Below are positions 15,094 to 23,417 of a DNA stretch of 64,000 nucleotides, one piece after another. The notes under the pieces are model-generated. The model worked only from the letters and a program-made list of their open reading frames with translations. It did no database searches and had not been told where the DNA came from. How positions within the stretch are numbered: the first letter of the stretch is position 1; each line of letters starts with the position of its first letter. The position numbers were made by a program, and so were the translations under genes. This DNA comes from Nocardia sp. alder85J (lineage in GTDB: Bacteria > Actinomycetota > Actinomycetes > Mycobacteriales > Mycobacteriaceae). Location of the stretch: the NCBI RefSeq assembly GCF_020176955.2, contig NZ_JAIUCZ020000012.1, positions 124,001 to 188,000 of the forward strand, written 5' to 3'.

Positions 15094-15539
15094 ACGAGCC
15101 GGAGTTTACCGGCATCCCCGCCGTCGATGCGCTGATCGAGGTCGCCGGCCGGGAATACAGCCAGTTCTGGGCACTTGCGTCGGTGAGCGACGCCGAGGGC
15201 ACGGTGTCGAAGGTGCGCGGCACCGACCTCACCGAGCAGCAGGCCGCGGCGCGCCGGCGGGGGTCGGCGGCAAAGCGGCGCCTCACCTGGGTGCAGAAAG
15301 ATGGGGAACGTGGCGAAGATCGCCGAAGCTTGCAAGCGTTGCGATGCTGCGTACGCCGAGTTCGACCGGATCTCCGGGTGGTGATCCAGGAGTTGCGGGG
15401 CGTCGTGGCTGCGGGCCTGGACCGCAACGATCAGATGCTCGGCCGGATGCGGCGGTCGTGGGACGCCGGATCCGTGGTGATCGACGCCCTGTCACCGAAG
15501 CTTCCCCGACGCCGAACGCCGATAGGGTTCACATCCTAG
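15090..15539 (+). CDS. Hypothetical protein (149 aa)
   Basis: The first 60 residues (FTGIPAVDALIEVAGREYSQ) look natural. After residue 65 the composition becomes Arg-rich (ERGEDRRSLQALRCC), so a frameshift is possible. It is translationally coupled to the preceding gene. No family recognised. Confidence 0.4.
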   Translation: MNEPEFTGIPAVDALIEVAGREYSQFWALASVSDAEGTVSKVRGTDLTEQQAAARRRGSAAKRRLTWVQKDGERGEDRRSLQALRCCVRRVRPDLRVVIQELRGVVAAGLDRNDQMLGRMRRSWDAGSVVIDALSPKLPRRRTPIGFTS

Positions 15540-15553
15540 ATAAGTTTCGACGG

Positions 15554-16153
15554 TCAGGCTGAACGCAGTGCAGCGGCCAGGCCTGTTACGGCCACCTGCG
15601 CCACCAAGGCTTCGGCTTCCGTTTGAGCAGGATCGCGAGGTTCGTCATCGCGCCGGTGTCTCCGGTGTCGGCGGAAGTCCTCGATGTGCCGGGCCAGCGG
15701 CACCGGCCCGGCGTCGTCGCCGGTCACTCGAACAGGTCCCGCAGGAAGTCGCGGCCGCCGGGTGTCCGCCGCCGCCGGGCTACGCGGCGGGCGGCGAGCT
15801 CGTCGACCATGACCGGTCCGGTCCTGCTGGCGGGCCCGGGCCTCGGCGACTTCGGCTTCGAAGACCGCGCGGCGGCGCGCGGTCTCGGCCGGGGAGCGGA
15901 CCTTGCCGGTGAGGACCCGGCGCTGCATCGACATCTCGCGCCCGCCGGTCAGCGCCAGCCCGTTGGCGGCGCCGCCGTGGGAGATCTTCCCGCCGCACCC
16001 GCAGTGGCAGCGCCGGCGGTTGCGGTACCAGCCCGGCAGCTCGTACCTGTACCGGTGATCCCGGATCGCCGACGCCCGCCAGCCGCACCGCTCCAGACTG
16101 TCCGCCGACGTGGTCCGCGCCTTGGCCCGGGCCGTCGCTATCTCGAAATCCAC
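15554..16153 (-). CDS. Hypothetical Cys-rich protein
   Basis: 199 residues from GTG 16153. It contains ELPGWYRNRRRCHCGCGGKI, a compact Cys cluster similar in pattern to the protein at 10342-11175, then a basic helical region rich in Arg and Ala. The promoter region carries GTTGCCCGATAAC repeats. Together with the upstream STAND gene this mirrors the 10.3-13.6 kb locus. Function unknown; possibly a DNA-binding partner of the repeats. Confidence 0.45.
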   Translation of the reverse strand: MDFEIATARAKARTTSADSLERCGWRASAIRDHRYRYELPGWYRNRRRCHCGCGGKISHGGAANGLALTGGREMSMQRRVLTGKVRSPAETARRRAVFEAEVAEARARQQDRTGHGRRARRPPRSPAAADTRRPRLPAGPVRVTGDDAGPVPLARHIEDFRRHRRHRRDDEPRDPAQTEAEALVAQVAVTGLAAALRSA

Positions 16154-16164
16154 CCCACACCGAA

Positions 16165-16270
16165 GTTGCCCGATAACCAGGAAACGAACGATTCCCGCCG
16201 GGTCAGGTCCGGGCAGGTCGTTCCTTCCCTTCTACCGAAAGTTGCCCGATAACAGAGGTTATCGGGCAAC
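16165..16270. repeat. GTTGCCCGATAAC repeats with perfect inverted pair
   Basis: GTTGCCCGATAAC at 16165-16177 and 16241-16253, and its exact reverse complement GTTATCGGGCAAC at 16258-16270. The last two form a 13-4-13 palindrome. The sites lie between the second STAND gene and the Cys-rich gene, probably operators. Confidence 0.75.
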
Positions 16271-16322
16271 CCGATGCACCGTGTCGACGGTGTTGACAAG
16301 TCAGTGCCGGATCGGAGACCGA

Positions 16323-18224
16323 TCAGGGGGATGGCTTTGATTCCAACCTTGCGATGGCGACGGCGAGGTTGGCGCGAACGCTCGCCGTATGCGGGTGGCC
16401 AGGCCCGAGTACCCGCACCGTGTCGGTGAGGGTCCGCTCGTACAAGGGGATGGCACGGCCCAGGTCCCCGGCCGCCTGGTAGGCGCCGGCGAGGTTGTTG
16501 CGGGAGGTCAGGGTGGCGGGGTGGTCGTCGCCGAGGACCCGCGCCCGGTCGGTGAGGGTCCGCTCGTACAAGGGGATGGCACGGCCGAGGTCCCCGGCCG
16601 ACTCGTAGGCGTAGGCGAGGTTGTTGCGGGAGGTCAGGGTGGCGGGGTGGTCGTCGCCGAGGACCCGCACCTGGTCGGTGAGGGTCCGCTCGTACAAGGG
16701 GATGGCACGGCCGAGGTCCCCGGCCGCGTAGTAGGCGCCGGCGAGGTTGTTGCGGGAGGTCAGGGTGCCGGGGTGGTCGTCACCGAGGACCCGCACCCGG
16801 TCGGTGAGGGTCCGCTCGAACAGGGGGATGGCCTGGTCGGGTCGCCCTTGGTCGTTGAGGAACCGTGCGGTGTTGTGGAGCAGGGTTGCGGTGGTGCGGG
16901 TGTCGGTGTCGAGGCGGGTGTAGGTGGTGAGGGCTTCGATGTGGGGGAGCAGGTTCCGCCAGGCCGGCCAGTCGGCGGGGTTGTCGATGGTGTCGGGGAT
17001 GGCGGTATACAGGGTGGTGGTGGCGTGGTCGCGGGCCCGGTCGACGGCGTCGGGTGCACGGTGGGGATCGGTACCGGTCGGGTCGGGGGTGCGGGCGACG
17101 GCTTGCACGAGCCGGTGCAGCGAGACGGTGGCAGTAACCGGGTCGGTGGTGATCATGCTGTAGGCGGCCAGGATACCGATCGCGGCGTCGAGTGCGGGCG
17201 GGTCGGCCACCCCGGCCAGCAGGGTGACGGGGATGGCGTCGGGGGCGTACCACGCCAGCACCCGCAACACCTCGACCGCGGCGGGATGGGTGACGGTGAT
17301 CCGGTCCAAGGTCACCGACCAGACCCGGGCGATGCTGCGTCCGGTGGCGGTGTCGACCCCGCCCTCGCCGAACATCTGCGCCGGATACCGGGCCAGCAAC
17401 TCCCGGTAGGTGCGGGGGGTGGTGAGCGGGTTCTGTGCCAGGTAGGCGGCGGCCTGCTCGACCGCCAGCGGCAGCTGCCCCAACTCTGCACACAAATCCA
17501 CTGCGCCGTCGAGGTCGCGGGGCCCCGCGGCGGTGACGATGCCGGTCAGCAACTCCAGCGACTGGCCCGGGGTGAGGACGTCGAGGCGGATCACCGCGGC
17601 GGTCCGCCAGCCGGTCGCGGCCCGGCTGGTGATCACCACCCGGCCCCCGCGCACCGTCACACGGTCGGTCACGGCGGCGACATCACCGGGCCGGGTGACG
17701 TTGTCGAGGATCAGCAGCCACCCGGTGTGGGTGGAAAGCCACTGTGCACCCCGCTCGGCCAGCTGTTCTGCCGGTAGTACCCGTGCCAGCAGTGGCTGCA
17801 CCGCCACCGCCAGATCGGCCAGGCCCTGCTCGACCGCGGCGGGGCTGTCGGCGGTGATCCACCACACCGGTGCACACCCGTGCGGGCGGGTCGCGGCCCA
17901 GTGCGTGACCAGCGTGGATTTCCCGATCCCGCCCAGCCCGTGCACCGCCTGCACCACCACTCCACCGGTAGGGACGGGCCCGGACAAGACCGCGTCCAAC
18001 CGCGCCAATTCTGTTGTGCGCCCGACGAACACCCCCGGCCGTGCCGGCAGATTGCGCAACCCCGGTGGGGCGTCGACCTCGGCGACCGGCTCCAAGGCCT
18101 GCGGTAGCACCACCGCGTCACCGCCGGCCTGGATCGTGGTGTTGCCCTTGCCTTTCACCGTGACGCTCTGCGTGACCGGTGGCAAGGCCTGACCGGCCGG
18201 TGGGCGTTTGCGGCCGAAGATCAT
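16323..18224 (-). CDS. STAND-family NB-ARC / TPR protein with N-terminal amyloid-like motif
   Basis: 633 residues. Residues 20-38 are SVTVKGKGNTTIQAGGDA, followed by FVGRTTELARL (about 66), P-loop HGLGGIGKSTLV (about 95), Walker B GWLLILDNV, sensor GGRVVITSR and GQLPLAVEQAAAYL. Four 42-residue TPRs (AGDLGRAIPLYERTLTDxxR) close the protein. The ATG overlaps the stop of the small membrane-protein gene (ATGA), and that protein ends with the same GNTTIQAGGD motif. This is the architecture of NLR-like sensors that pass a signal to an effector through homotypic amyloid motifs. It is a paralogue of the STAND at 11.2-13.6 kb. Confidence 0.85.
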   Translation of the reverse strand: MIFGRKRPPAGQALPPVTQSVTVKGKGNTTIQAGGDAVVLPQALEPVAEVDAPPGLRNLPARPGVFVGRTTELARLDAVLSGPVPTGGVVVQAVHGLGGIGKSTLVTHWAATRPHGCAPVWWITADSPAAVEQGLADLAVAVQPLLARVLPAEQLAERGAQWLSTHTGWLLILDNVTRPGDVAAVTDRVTVRGGRVVITSRAATGWRTAAVIRLDVLTPGQSLELLTGIVTAAGPRDLDGAVDLCAELGQLPLAVEQAAAYLAQNPLTTPRTYRELLARYPAQMFGEGGVDTATGRSIARVWSVTLDRITVTHPAAVEVLRVLAWYAPDAIPVTLLAGVADPPALDAAIGILAAYSMITTDPVTATVSLHRLVQAVARTPDPTGTDPHRAPDAVDRARDHATTTLYTAIPDTIDNPADWPAWRNLLPHIEALTTYTRLDTDTRTTATLLHNTARFLNDQGRPDQAIPLFERTLTDRVRVLGDDHPGTLTSRNNLAGAYYAAGDLGRAIPLYERTLTDQVRVLGDDHPATLTSRNNLAYAYESAGDLGRAIPLYERTLTDRARVLGDDHPATLTSRNNLAGAYQAAGDLGRAIPLYERTLTDTVRVLGPGHPHTASVRANLAVAIARLESKPSP

Positions 18225-18541
18225 CGCGCCGACCGCCGATCGACGTCACCACCGGCCTGGATCGTGGTATTGCCGTCACCCTTCACTTCGGCGTGCTGGG
18301 AGACCACCGGGCCGCCACCCGATGCACGGTCAGCGGGTTTCGGTGTCGTGGTGGTGTTCTGCCGCAGAGACAACCACAGCGACACTGTGGCGCTGACCAT
18401 CGTCAACGCGGCCACGATCACCCACAACCACCAGCGGGCCGGGCCGGGCCCGGTCGCATAGTTCACCGCCACCGCCGACCCCGTGGTGACCACCGCCGCT
18501 GACACCGTCGGCACCACCACCCGCGTCACAGCCCCAGCCAT
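18221..18541 (-). CDS. Small two-helix membrane protein with C-terminal amyloid-like motif (candidate effector)
   Basis: 106 residues from ATG 18541, with AAGGGGGG six bases upstream. There are two hydrophobic helices (about residues 5-27 and 37-59), a polar linker, then EVKGDGNTTIQAGGDVD at about 85-101, nearly identical to the STAND protein's N-terminal motif. The stop overlaps the STAND start. A membrane-perturbing effector triggered through the shared motif is a reasonable model but is not demonstrated. Confidence 0.65.
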   Translation of the reverse strand: MAGAVTRVVVPTVSAAVVTTGSAVAVNYATGPGPARWWLWVIVAALTMVSATVSLWLSLRQNTTTTPKPADRASGGGPVVSQHAEVKGDGNTTIQAGGDVDRRSAR

Positions 18542-18737
18542 CGACAACCCCCCTTCTCATCCGGCAACACGACTCCCCTGCACTACGCCCAGCCGACCAC
18601 AGCCGGCCCGGCGACACCGCGACAGTTATATCGGCGCGACTCTTCGATGACACCATCGCCGAGAAGCGGAGCGACGCTACAACTCCAGCATCCACACCAC
18701 CATCCCAGCCGCACTGGCAACTAGGTCCTCCCCCCTG

Positions 18738-19946
18738 CTACGCCTTGGGCGGTGCTGTTCCGGTCTGACGGGCCAGAAGCCTGTCGGTCAGCTCGTTCGT
18801 CGCCAGGTACCACCAGAAGATCCAATCCAGATAGGCGGCGTCGTAGGCCTTCTTCTGGTCGGCCTTGCGATGGCGGATGCCGAACTTGTTCGCGACCAGG
18901 AAGAGGTCGCCTTCGTCAGTGCTGAGCAGCTCCTTTTTGAGTAGACCGCGGCGTTCTTCGAGGAGACCGGCCAGGGTGACACAGGCGCTGCGCTTCTCGT
19001 CGATTGTTGCACTGCGACTTCGGAAGAGTGCGATGGCGTGAGCGACGGAATTCTTTCGGGTTGGATCGGGGGCGGTCAGGGCGGCCTCGATCAGATCCGA
19101 GCGCGCGTCGTGGGCCTCTCCTACCAGACGCCCGACGTCCTCCCCGCTCTTGGCTAGGCGCAGTTCGATGCCGTTGCGGGCCAGGATGCGGTTGACGGTC
19201 CACCTGTAGAGGATCTGGGCGGGCCTCGGCGTGAACACCGAGTAGTGCCAACCACATCCTCCGAAGTTGTGGAGATGACGTCGTCGCGGCCGCGCTACCA
19301 GGTCGTGAAAGATTTCGACCAGGTCGAAAAACGCCGCCTCTTCCCAGCTCGGCGGCCGTGGTGACCACAGCCCTCGGCTCCCGATCCGGTCGGCGATCAT
19401 GGTGTCGAGAACGTCGTCGGGATTCACTCCGGGATAGTCGTCATCGACACACGGGTCCGGCGCTGCTTTTCCCAGATACCCACGGTGCTGGAATTCGTAG
19501 ATCGCAGCGAGCCACTCGCGTTGCGCCGCATCGATATCCCGCTCCGGCGGGCCGATGGTCACCGCGGTGGCCATCCGCTTCGAGTAGTAGGACCGTGGTG
19601 AATGCTGCTCGGGAAACGTCGCCGCCGCAGCGACGAGCTCTTCGAGGAACTCCCGACCGGGAAATGCCGACTTCCGGCTTCCGGAAGGAGCTGTCGCCCA
19701 CGGATCATCCGCGGGCGCGGCCCAGGCCGTTGATGTCGGCGATCCGGAGTCCACGTTCCTGAAGTCCTGCTCAGGAGTCTCGGAAGCGAAAGCTTCGGAC
19801 AGCAGAAGGGTGACTTCGTCCGTCCACGTCCCGCTCGTACTGCTTGTTGACGGCGCGGCGGCCAGCAGTGCCTTCGCCTCCAAGACGAAAAGCTCCCGTG
19901 GCCAACGCAAGACGTAGTCGGGGCTGCGATCAGCGATGTCGAACAC
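18738..19946 (-). CDS. Uncharacterised protein, possible PD-(D/E)xK nuclease fragment
   Basis: 402 residues. The extreme N-terminus reads RSPDYVLRWPRELFVLEAKA: a PD, then ExK after a beta strand, the pattern of PD-(D/E)xK nucleases. The helix that normally precedes it is absent, so the protein may be N-terminally truncated. The middle is acidic and low in similarity to anything I know. The C-terminus is helical (NSVAHAIALFRSRS, FLVANKFGIRHRKADQ, YLDWIFWWYLATNEL). Its start follows a transposase fragment and it lies just upstream of the membrane-protein/STAND pair. The nuclease reading rests on one motif. Confidence 0.55.
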   Translation of the reverse strand: MFDIADRSPDYVLRWPRELFVLEAKALLAAAPSTSSTSGTWTDEVTLLLSEAFASETPEQDFRNVDSGSPTSTAWAAPADDPWATAPSGSRKSAFPGREFLEELVAAAATFPEQHSPRSYYSKRMATAVTIGPPERDIDAAQREWLAAIYEFQHRGYLGKAAPDPCVDDDYPGVNPDDVLDTMIADRIGSRGLWSPRPPSWEEAAFFDLVEIFHDLVARPRRRHLHNFGGCGWHYSVFTPRPAQILYRWTVNRILARNGIELRLAKSGEDVGRLVGEAHDARSDLIEAALTAPDPTRKNSVAHAIALFRSRSATIDEKRSACVTLAGLLEERRGLLKKELLSTDEGDLFLVANKFGIRHRKADQKKAYDAAYLDWIFWWYLATNELTDRLLARQTGTAPPKA

Positions 19947-20169
19947 AGCGAAGACAGTAATGAGCCCACGTCACTTCAGAGGCAGAGTCCACAACGGATC
20001 GGAGATCTGACCGCTGGAGGCCCATGCGGTCCGGTCGACACGTTTTCCGACACTCAGCCGACCGCGGCGACCGGCTGCAACCCGCCCGCGGTACCCGCCC
20101 CGGGTGAGGCGTCGGTAAGGATCTATTGACAACACCCTGCAGTCGACCGCTGCCGGAGGTCGGCCTGCC

Positions 20170-20427
20170 CGCGGGACAAGCGGAGTCGAGTTCGTCCAGG
20201 ACGCTTGCCCGTGATGGGGTCCGCGGTGTCACCACCGCGCCGAGAATCACATCGTGGCTGGTGTCGACGAACCAGGTCACCCAGTTATTCACCAGGATCC
20301 CGTCGACATCCACGCGCACCGGCGCCTCGATATGATCAGCTTCCCAGGCGTGGATGCGGCGGGTGGCCGGGCGTTGCAGGAACACATCGAACTTCCGGCG
20401 CGCCCGCTCCCCCGACCACGACCCCAC
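20170..20427 (-). pseudogene. Transposase/integrase (rve, DDE) fragment
   Basis: From 20427 the minus strand encodes HAWEADHIEAPVRVDVDG and VTWFVDTSHDVILGAVVTP, PSRASVLDEL, the start of an rve-type integrase core (WxxDHxxxxV...WxTxxVDxxTxxILG). Only the first catalytic Asp region is present. After about 85 residues the frame loses its resemblance, so the gene is broken. It sits immediately after the 260-residue gene of the integrative element. Confidence 0.6.
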
Positions 20428-20428
20428 G

Positions 20429-21211
20429 TCAGTAGGCGAACGAACTTAAGACAGCGTCCGGGTCGTTGGCCCTGCCTGCGTAGACGGCACCGTGCCATTC
20501 GGCGGTGAGTCGCTGCCAGGCACGCCACGCGGCATCGTCGAGGTGGGCGGTTCGGCCGTCGCCGGCGTCGATCCGATCCAACACGGTGAGGGTGTCGCCC
20601 GCGGGCGTGGACCCGTCGGTGGGCGGCGTGGGCACCAAGATCCCCTCCGAGTTGTACAGCTGCGTGGGGCGCTCGCCCGTGCGGTCCGGTGCCGTGGCGA
20701 TCGCGAGTGTCAGCACTTGCACGACGGTCTGCCAGGCCGTCAACGACACGTCGTAGTCGTCTGCTTCGTCGGCTTCGCGCCAGGCCTCGACGAAGTGGGC
20801 GACTTCCCGCAGCGCGGGCAGTTGTGGTGACGGCGGGGTGTTCTCGGCCTGGATCATCATGTTCAGCGCGGCGCGCAACAGCGACAGGTCGGTCCTGGTC
20901 GCGGTCGCGATGTACAGGCCCATGTGCCCGATCCCGGCATGGGTCACCTCGATCTGGGTGGGTGCCTGGTCGTTGCCGATGTCGAAACGCCAGTCCAGCA
21001 CGATCGCATTCAGTGCCGCTTCGAGTTCGGGTGCGACGAGCTGATCCGGCAACCGCCACGGTTCCTCGTCTGCGGTCTCGGCGTCGTTGGCGTGGCGCAG
21101 GACGGCGCCGAACTCGATGGCGCGGCCGAACTGCCCGGCCAGATCGGGATGGTCGGGGACGAGCACTCGCACGGCTGCTGCGTGCAGGCCGTCCTCGGTC
21201 ATTCTGTCCAT
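20429..21211 (-). CDS. Hypothetical protein of the integrative element (260 aa)
   Basis: ATG at 21211 with AGGAG seven bases upstream; it overlaps the end of the primase-like gene by 13 bases. Acidic and helical (HPDLAGQFGRAIEFGAVLRH, FVEAWREADEADDYD, DDAAWRAWQRLTAEWHGAV). No family recognised. Coupling to the replication gene suggests a role in the element's maintenance. Confidence 0.6.
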   Translation of the reverse strand: MDRMTEDGLHAAAVRVLVPDHPDLAGQFGRAIEFGAVLRHANDAETADEEPWRLPDQLVAPELEAALNAIVLDWRFDIGNDQAPTQIEVTHAGIGHMGLYIATATRTDLSLLRAALNMMIQAENTPPSPQLPALREVAHFVEAWREADEADDYDVSLTAWQTVVQVLTLAIATAPDRTGERPTQLYNSEGILVPTPPTDGSTPAGDTLTVLDRIDAGDGRTAHLDDAAWRAWQRLTAEWHGAVYAGRANDPDAVLSSFAY

Positions 21212-23289
21212 GGTGTTCTCCTGGTTGGACTGGTTGTGATTGCAGGACTGCCGGTTTCGGGCGGCGATGGCGTCGGGGCACCGACGGTGGTCAGTGGTCG
21301 GTTCTCGGGGTGGTTCAGCGGTGAGGCCGGGGTGTGCGCTGGGGCGGTGTGTGGTTGCCCGGGGTCGGTGTGGAGGCCGAAGTGCGTGCTCAGCCATGCG
21401 TGCCAGAGCATGCGTTGCTGCCGGTGGCGTGCGATGCGGTCGGTCCGAGCGTGGGAGAGACCGTGCGCGGCGGCGATGTCGTCGAGAGTTGCCGGGCCCG
21501 CGGTGATGCGGCCGCGCACGTGGCTGATCAGGCCTGCGGTGGCGAGTCTGGCCAATGCGGCGTATCCGCCGCTGCGGCTCATGCCGGCGGCGGCGATCGC
21601 GTCGGCGGGGGAGCTCATCTGTTGGATGAGGATGAGTTCGCCGAGGCGACGGCAATGCATCCCGAGCACGGTCCAGGCCGGGTGGACCGGCCGGACCCGG
21701 ACACGGTCACGGTGCACCGGGTCGACGCGGATGCGTCTGCCGCCGAGGCGTGGTGTGACGAGCGCGAACTGGTCGGCCAGCACGCCCGCGGCGCGGCGGG
21801 TGCGCAGGATCGGCGCGCCGGGCAGTTCGCGGAGGTCGCGCAGCACCTGCCACACGGTGGTTTCCGGGATGGATGCCATGAGGGACAGTGACCGGCCGCC
21901 GAGTTCGACCACCGGTACGCCCCGGACGGTTCTGCCGGTCAGTGTGCTGGCGTGGGCGAGGGCTTGCAGGACGGCGAGCACGCTCCAGCGCCGCGCGGAG
22001 CGGGGCCATTGGGCGTCGACCCAGACCGTCGCGGAAGAAAGCCATCTGGTTTGTTTTTCGTGCCTCCTGCCCCCGTACCCCCCTGTGTGCTCTGTGATCT
22101 TGTGCGCGGCGGGAAGGAATTCGGGTGCGTTGCGGGAGGCCCAGTCGCAGGCGGTGTTCCAGTCGCGGCGTAACGCGTCGTCGGCGCCACGGCCGTAACG
22201 GTGGTAGGCGGCGGCGAACCCGGTCCAGGCGCCACCGGCGGCCGGGAGGTGAGCACGGATGTCGGCCAGGCTCATGCCACGCAAGACCGCGGCGGTGAGG
22301 ACGGCCTGGCGGGCGGCCGAGCGATCCAGGCGGCCGTCCGGTGCCCGCCACCGGTCGTCGGGGATGCCGTCGACCGCGAACGCGCGCACCGCGCGCGGAA
22401 TCGGTGTGCGCTGGCGCAACCGCGCGCGCAACCGCGCACGGTCCCCGGACTCTTCCCACAGGTGAGCGTGGTCCGGTGGTGTCGCGCGCGGCGTGCGCGG
22501 CGCGGGGTGCGCGACCGCGCGCGCCGCGCGCGGTTCGTGAACGACCGTGCCGCCGAGGTGATTCGATACGCGGTCGCCGGTGGTGAGCAGTGTGCGCAGG
22601 CGGCCGAGAGTGCCGTGGTCTGAGCGCGCGGTGAGGGTGTCGACCGCGTCGTCGAGGGTGCCGCCGGTGAGGTGGCGGACGCCCCCTTCCCGGGTCCGTG
22701 ACCCCGGCGGTGTCAGGCATCCGGTCGCCACGTTGAGCATCGGGGTGATGTCCAAGGTGGGCAGCCGCTCGGCGAGCAGGCGCAGCAGCGGTTCCAGCTC
22801 GGGCCGCCCGAGGCGGGCACCGATCGGCAACGGCAGCAGTACATGCTGCCCGCCGCTGGTGCTGTGGTCGACGACGACGCGTCCACCGCAGTCGCGGATC
22901 CAGTCCACACAACGGCGCACGTCCGCGGCGACCGCGGCGGGCCCGGCGTGTTTGGCATCGAAATCCAGGCCGATCAGCCCGGTCGTGCCACCCAGTGCGT
23001 AGAGCGGAACAGCGGCCGGCGCGGCGGGTAGCCGGCCAGTCAAGGGCTGGGCGCGTTCGCGGAATACGCCCCGGTCGGGGCACCACAGGCGCATCGACCG
23101 GCGTGCCGCCACCAGCGGCGCCAGCCGCGCCCAGACGCGGGCTGCCTCCCGGACCGGATCGGCGGGCAGGGAACGAGTTTCGGGGAGTCCAGGTAGTGCG
23201 GGGCCCGTGGATACCGGTGCGGTGCCGTGGCCGGCGGTGGTTGCACCTGTCTCGAGGCGTGCGCTACCGTGGGAGCTGCTAAGTGGCAA
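21199..23289 (-). CDS. Replication initiator / primase-polymerase (AEP-like) of an integrative element
   Basis: 696 residues if the TTG at 23289 is used; the start is uncertain. GLIGLDFDAKH (about residue 103) gives the DxD metal motif and VVVDHSTSGGQHVLLPLP gives the SGGxH motif of archaeo-eukaryotic primase domains, which are used as replication proteins by actinomycete integrative elements. The middle third is very Arg/Ala-rich, encoded by CG-repetitive DNA at 22380-22540. The C-terminus carries winged-helix-like segments (SIPETTVWQVLRDLRELPG, AAAGMSRSGGYAALARLATA). It is encoded head to tail with the integrase module. Confidence 0.65.
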   Translation of the reverse strand: MPLSSSHGSARLETGATTAGHGTAPVSTGPALPGLPETRSLPADPVREAARVWARLAPLVAARRSMRLWCPDRGVFRERAQPLTGRLPAAPAAVPLYALGGTTGLIGLDFDAKHAGPAAVAADVRRCVDWIRDCGGRVVVDHSTSGGQHVLLPLPIGARLGRPELEPLLRLLAERLPTLDITPMLNVATGCLTPPGSRTREGGVRHLTGGTLDDAVDTLTARSDHGTLGRLRTLLTTGDRVSNHLGGTVVHEPRAARAVAHPAPRTPRATPPDHAHLWEESGDRARLRARLRQRTPIPRAVRAFAVDGIPDDRWRAPDGRLDRSAARQAVLTAAVLRGMSLADIRAHLPAAGGAWTGFAAAYHRYGRGADDALRRDWNTACDWASRNAPEFLPAAHKITEHTGGYGGRRHEKQTRWLSSATVWVDAQWPRSARRWSVLAVLQALAHASTLTGRTVRGVPVVELGGRSLSLMASIPETTVWQVLRDLRELPGAPILRTRRAAGVLADQFALVTPRLGGRRIRVDPVHRDRVRVRPVHPAWTVLGMHCRRLGELILIQQMSSPADAIAAAGMSRSGGYAALARLATAGLISHVRGRITAGPATLDDIAAAHGLSHARTDRIARHRQQRMLWHAWLSTHFGLHTDPGQPHTAPAHTPASPLNHPENRPLTTVGAPTPSPPETGSPAITTSPTRRTPWTE

Positions 23290-23312
23290 TTTAGCTGCGC
23301 CTTCGGGTGCTC

Positions 23313-23338
23313 GGGCCTTCAGTTACCGCTGAGGGCCC
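23313..23338 (-). terminator. Hairpin upstream of the replication gene
   Basis: GGGCCTTCAG and CTGAGGGCCC around a six-base loop (one G-T pair). It lies between the membrane-protein gene and the replication gene, both leftward. It could terminate the former or attenuate the latter; no clear T-run on the minus strand. Confidence 0.35.
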
Positions 23339-23417
23339 TCATGTTGTGTTGTGGGTCGTATCCGGGTGGGGCCGTGGACCTTCGGGCATGAAGGCCACGA
23401 CCCCGCCCGGTGAACGC

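Noticed and set aside
19000..19100. HEPN RNase motif in the 402-residue protein
   Set aside because: The segment FGIRHRKADQ lacks the RxxxxH spacing required, so no HEPN claim is made.
22380..22540. Z-DNA or origin-like CGCG-rich stretch
   Set aside because: It falls inside the replication gene and is explained by Arg/Ala codons. No iterons or A+T-rich unwinding region accompany it.
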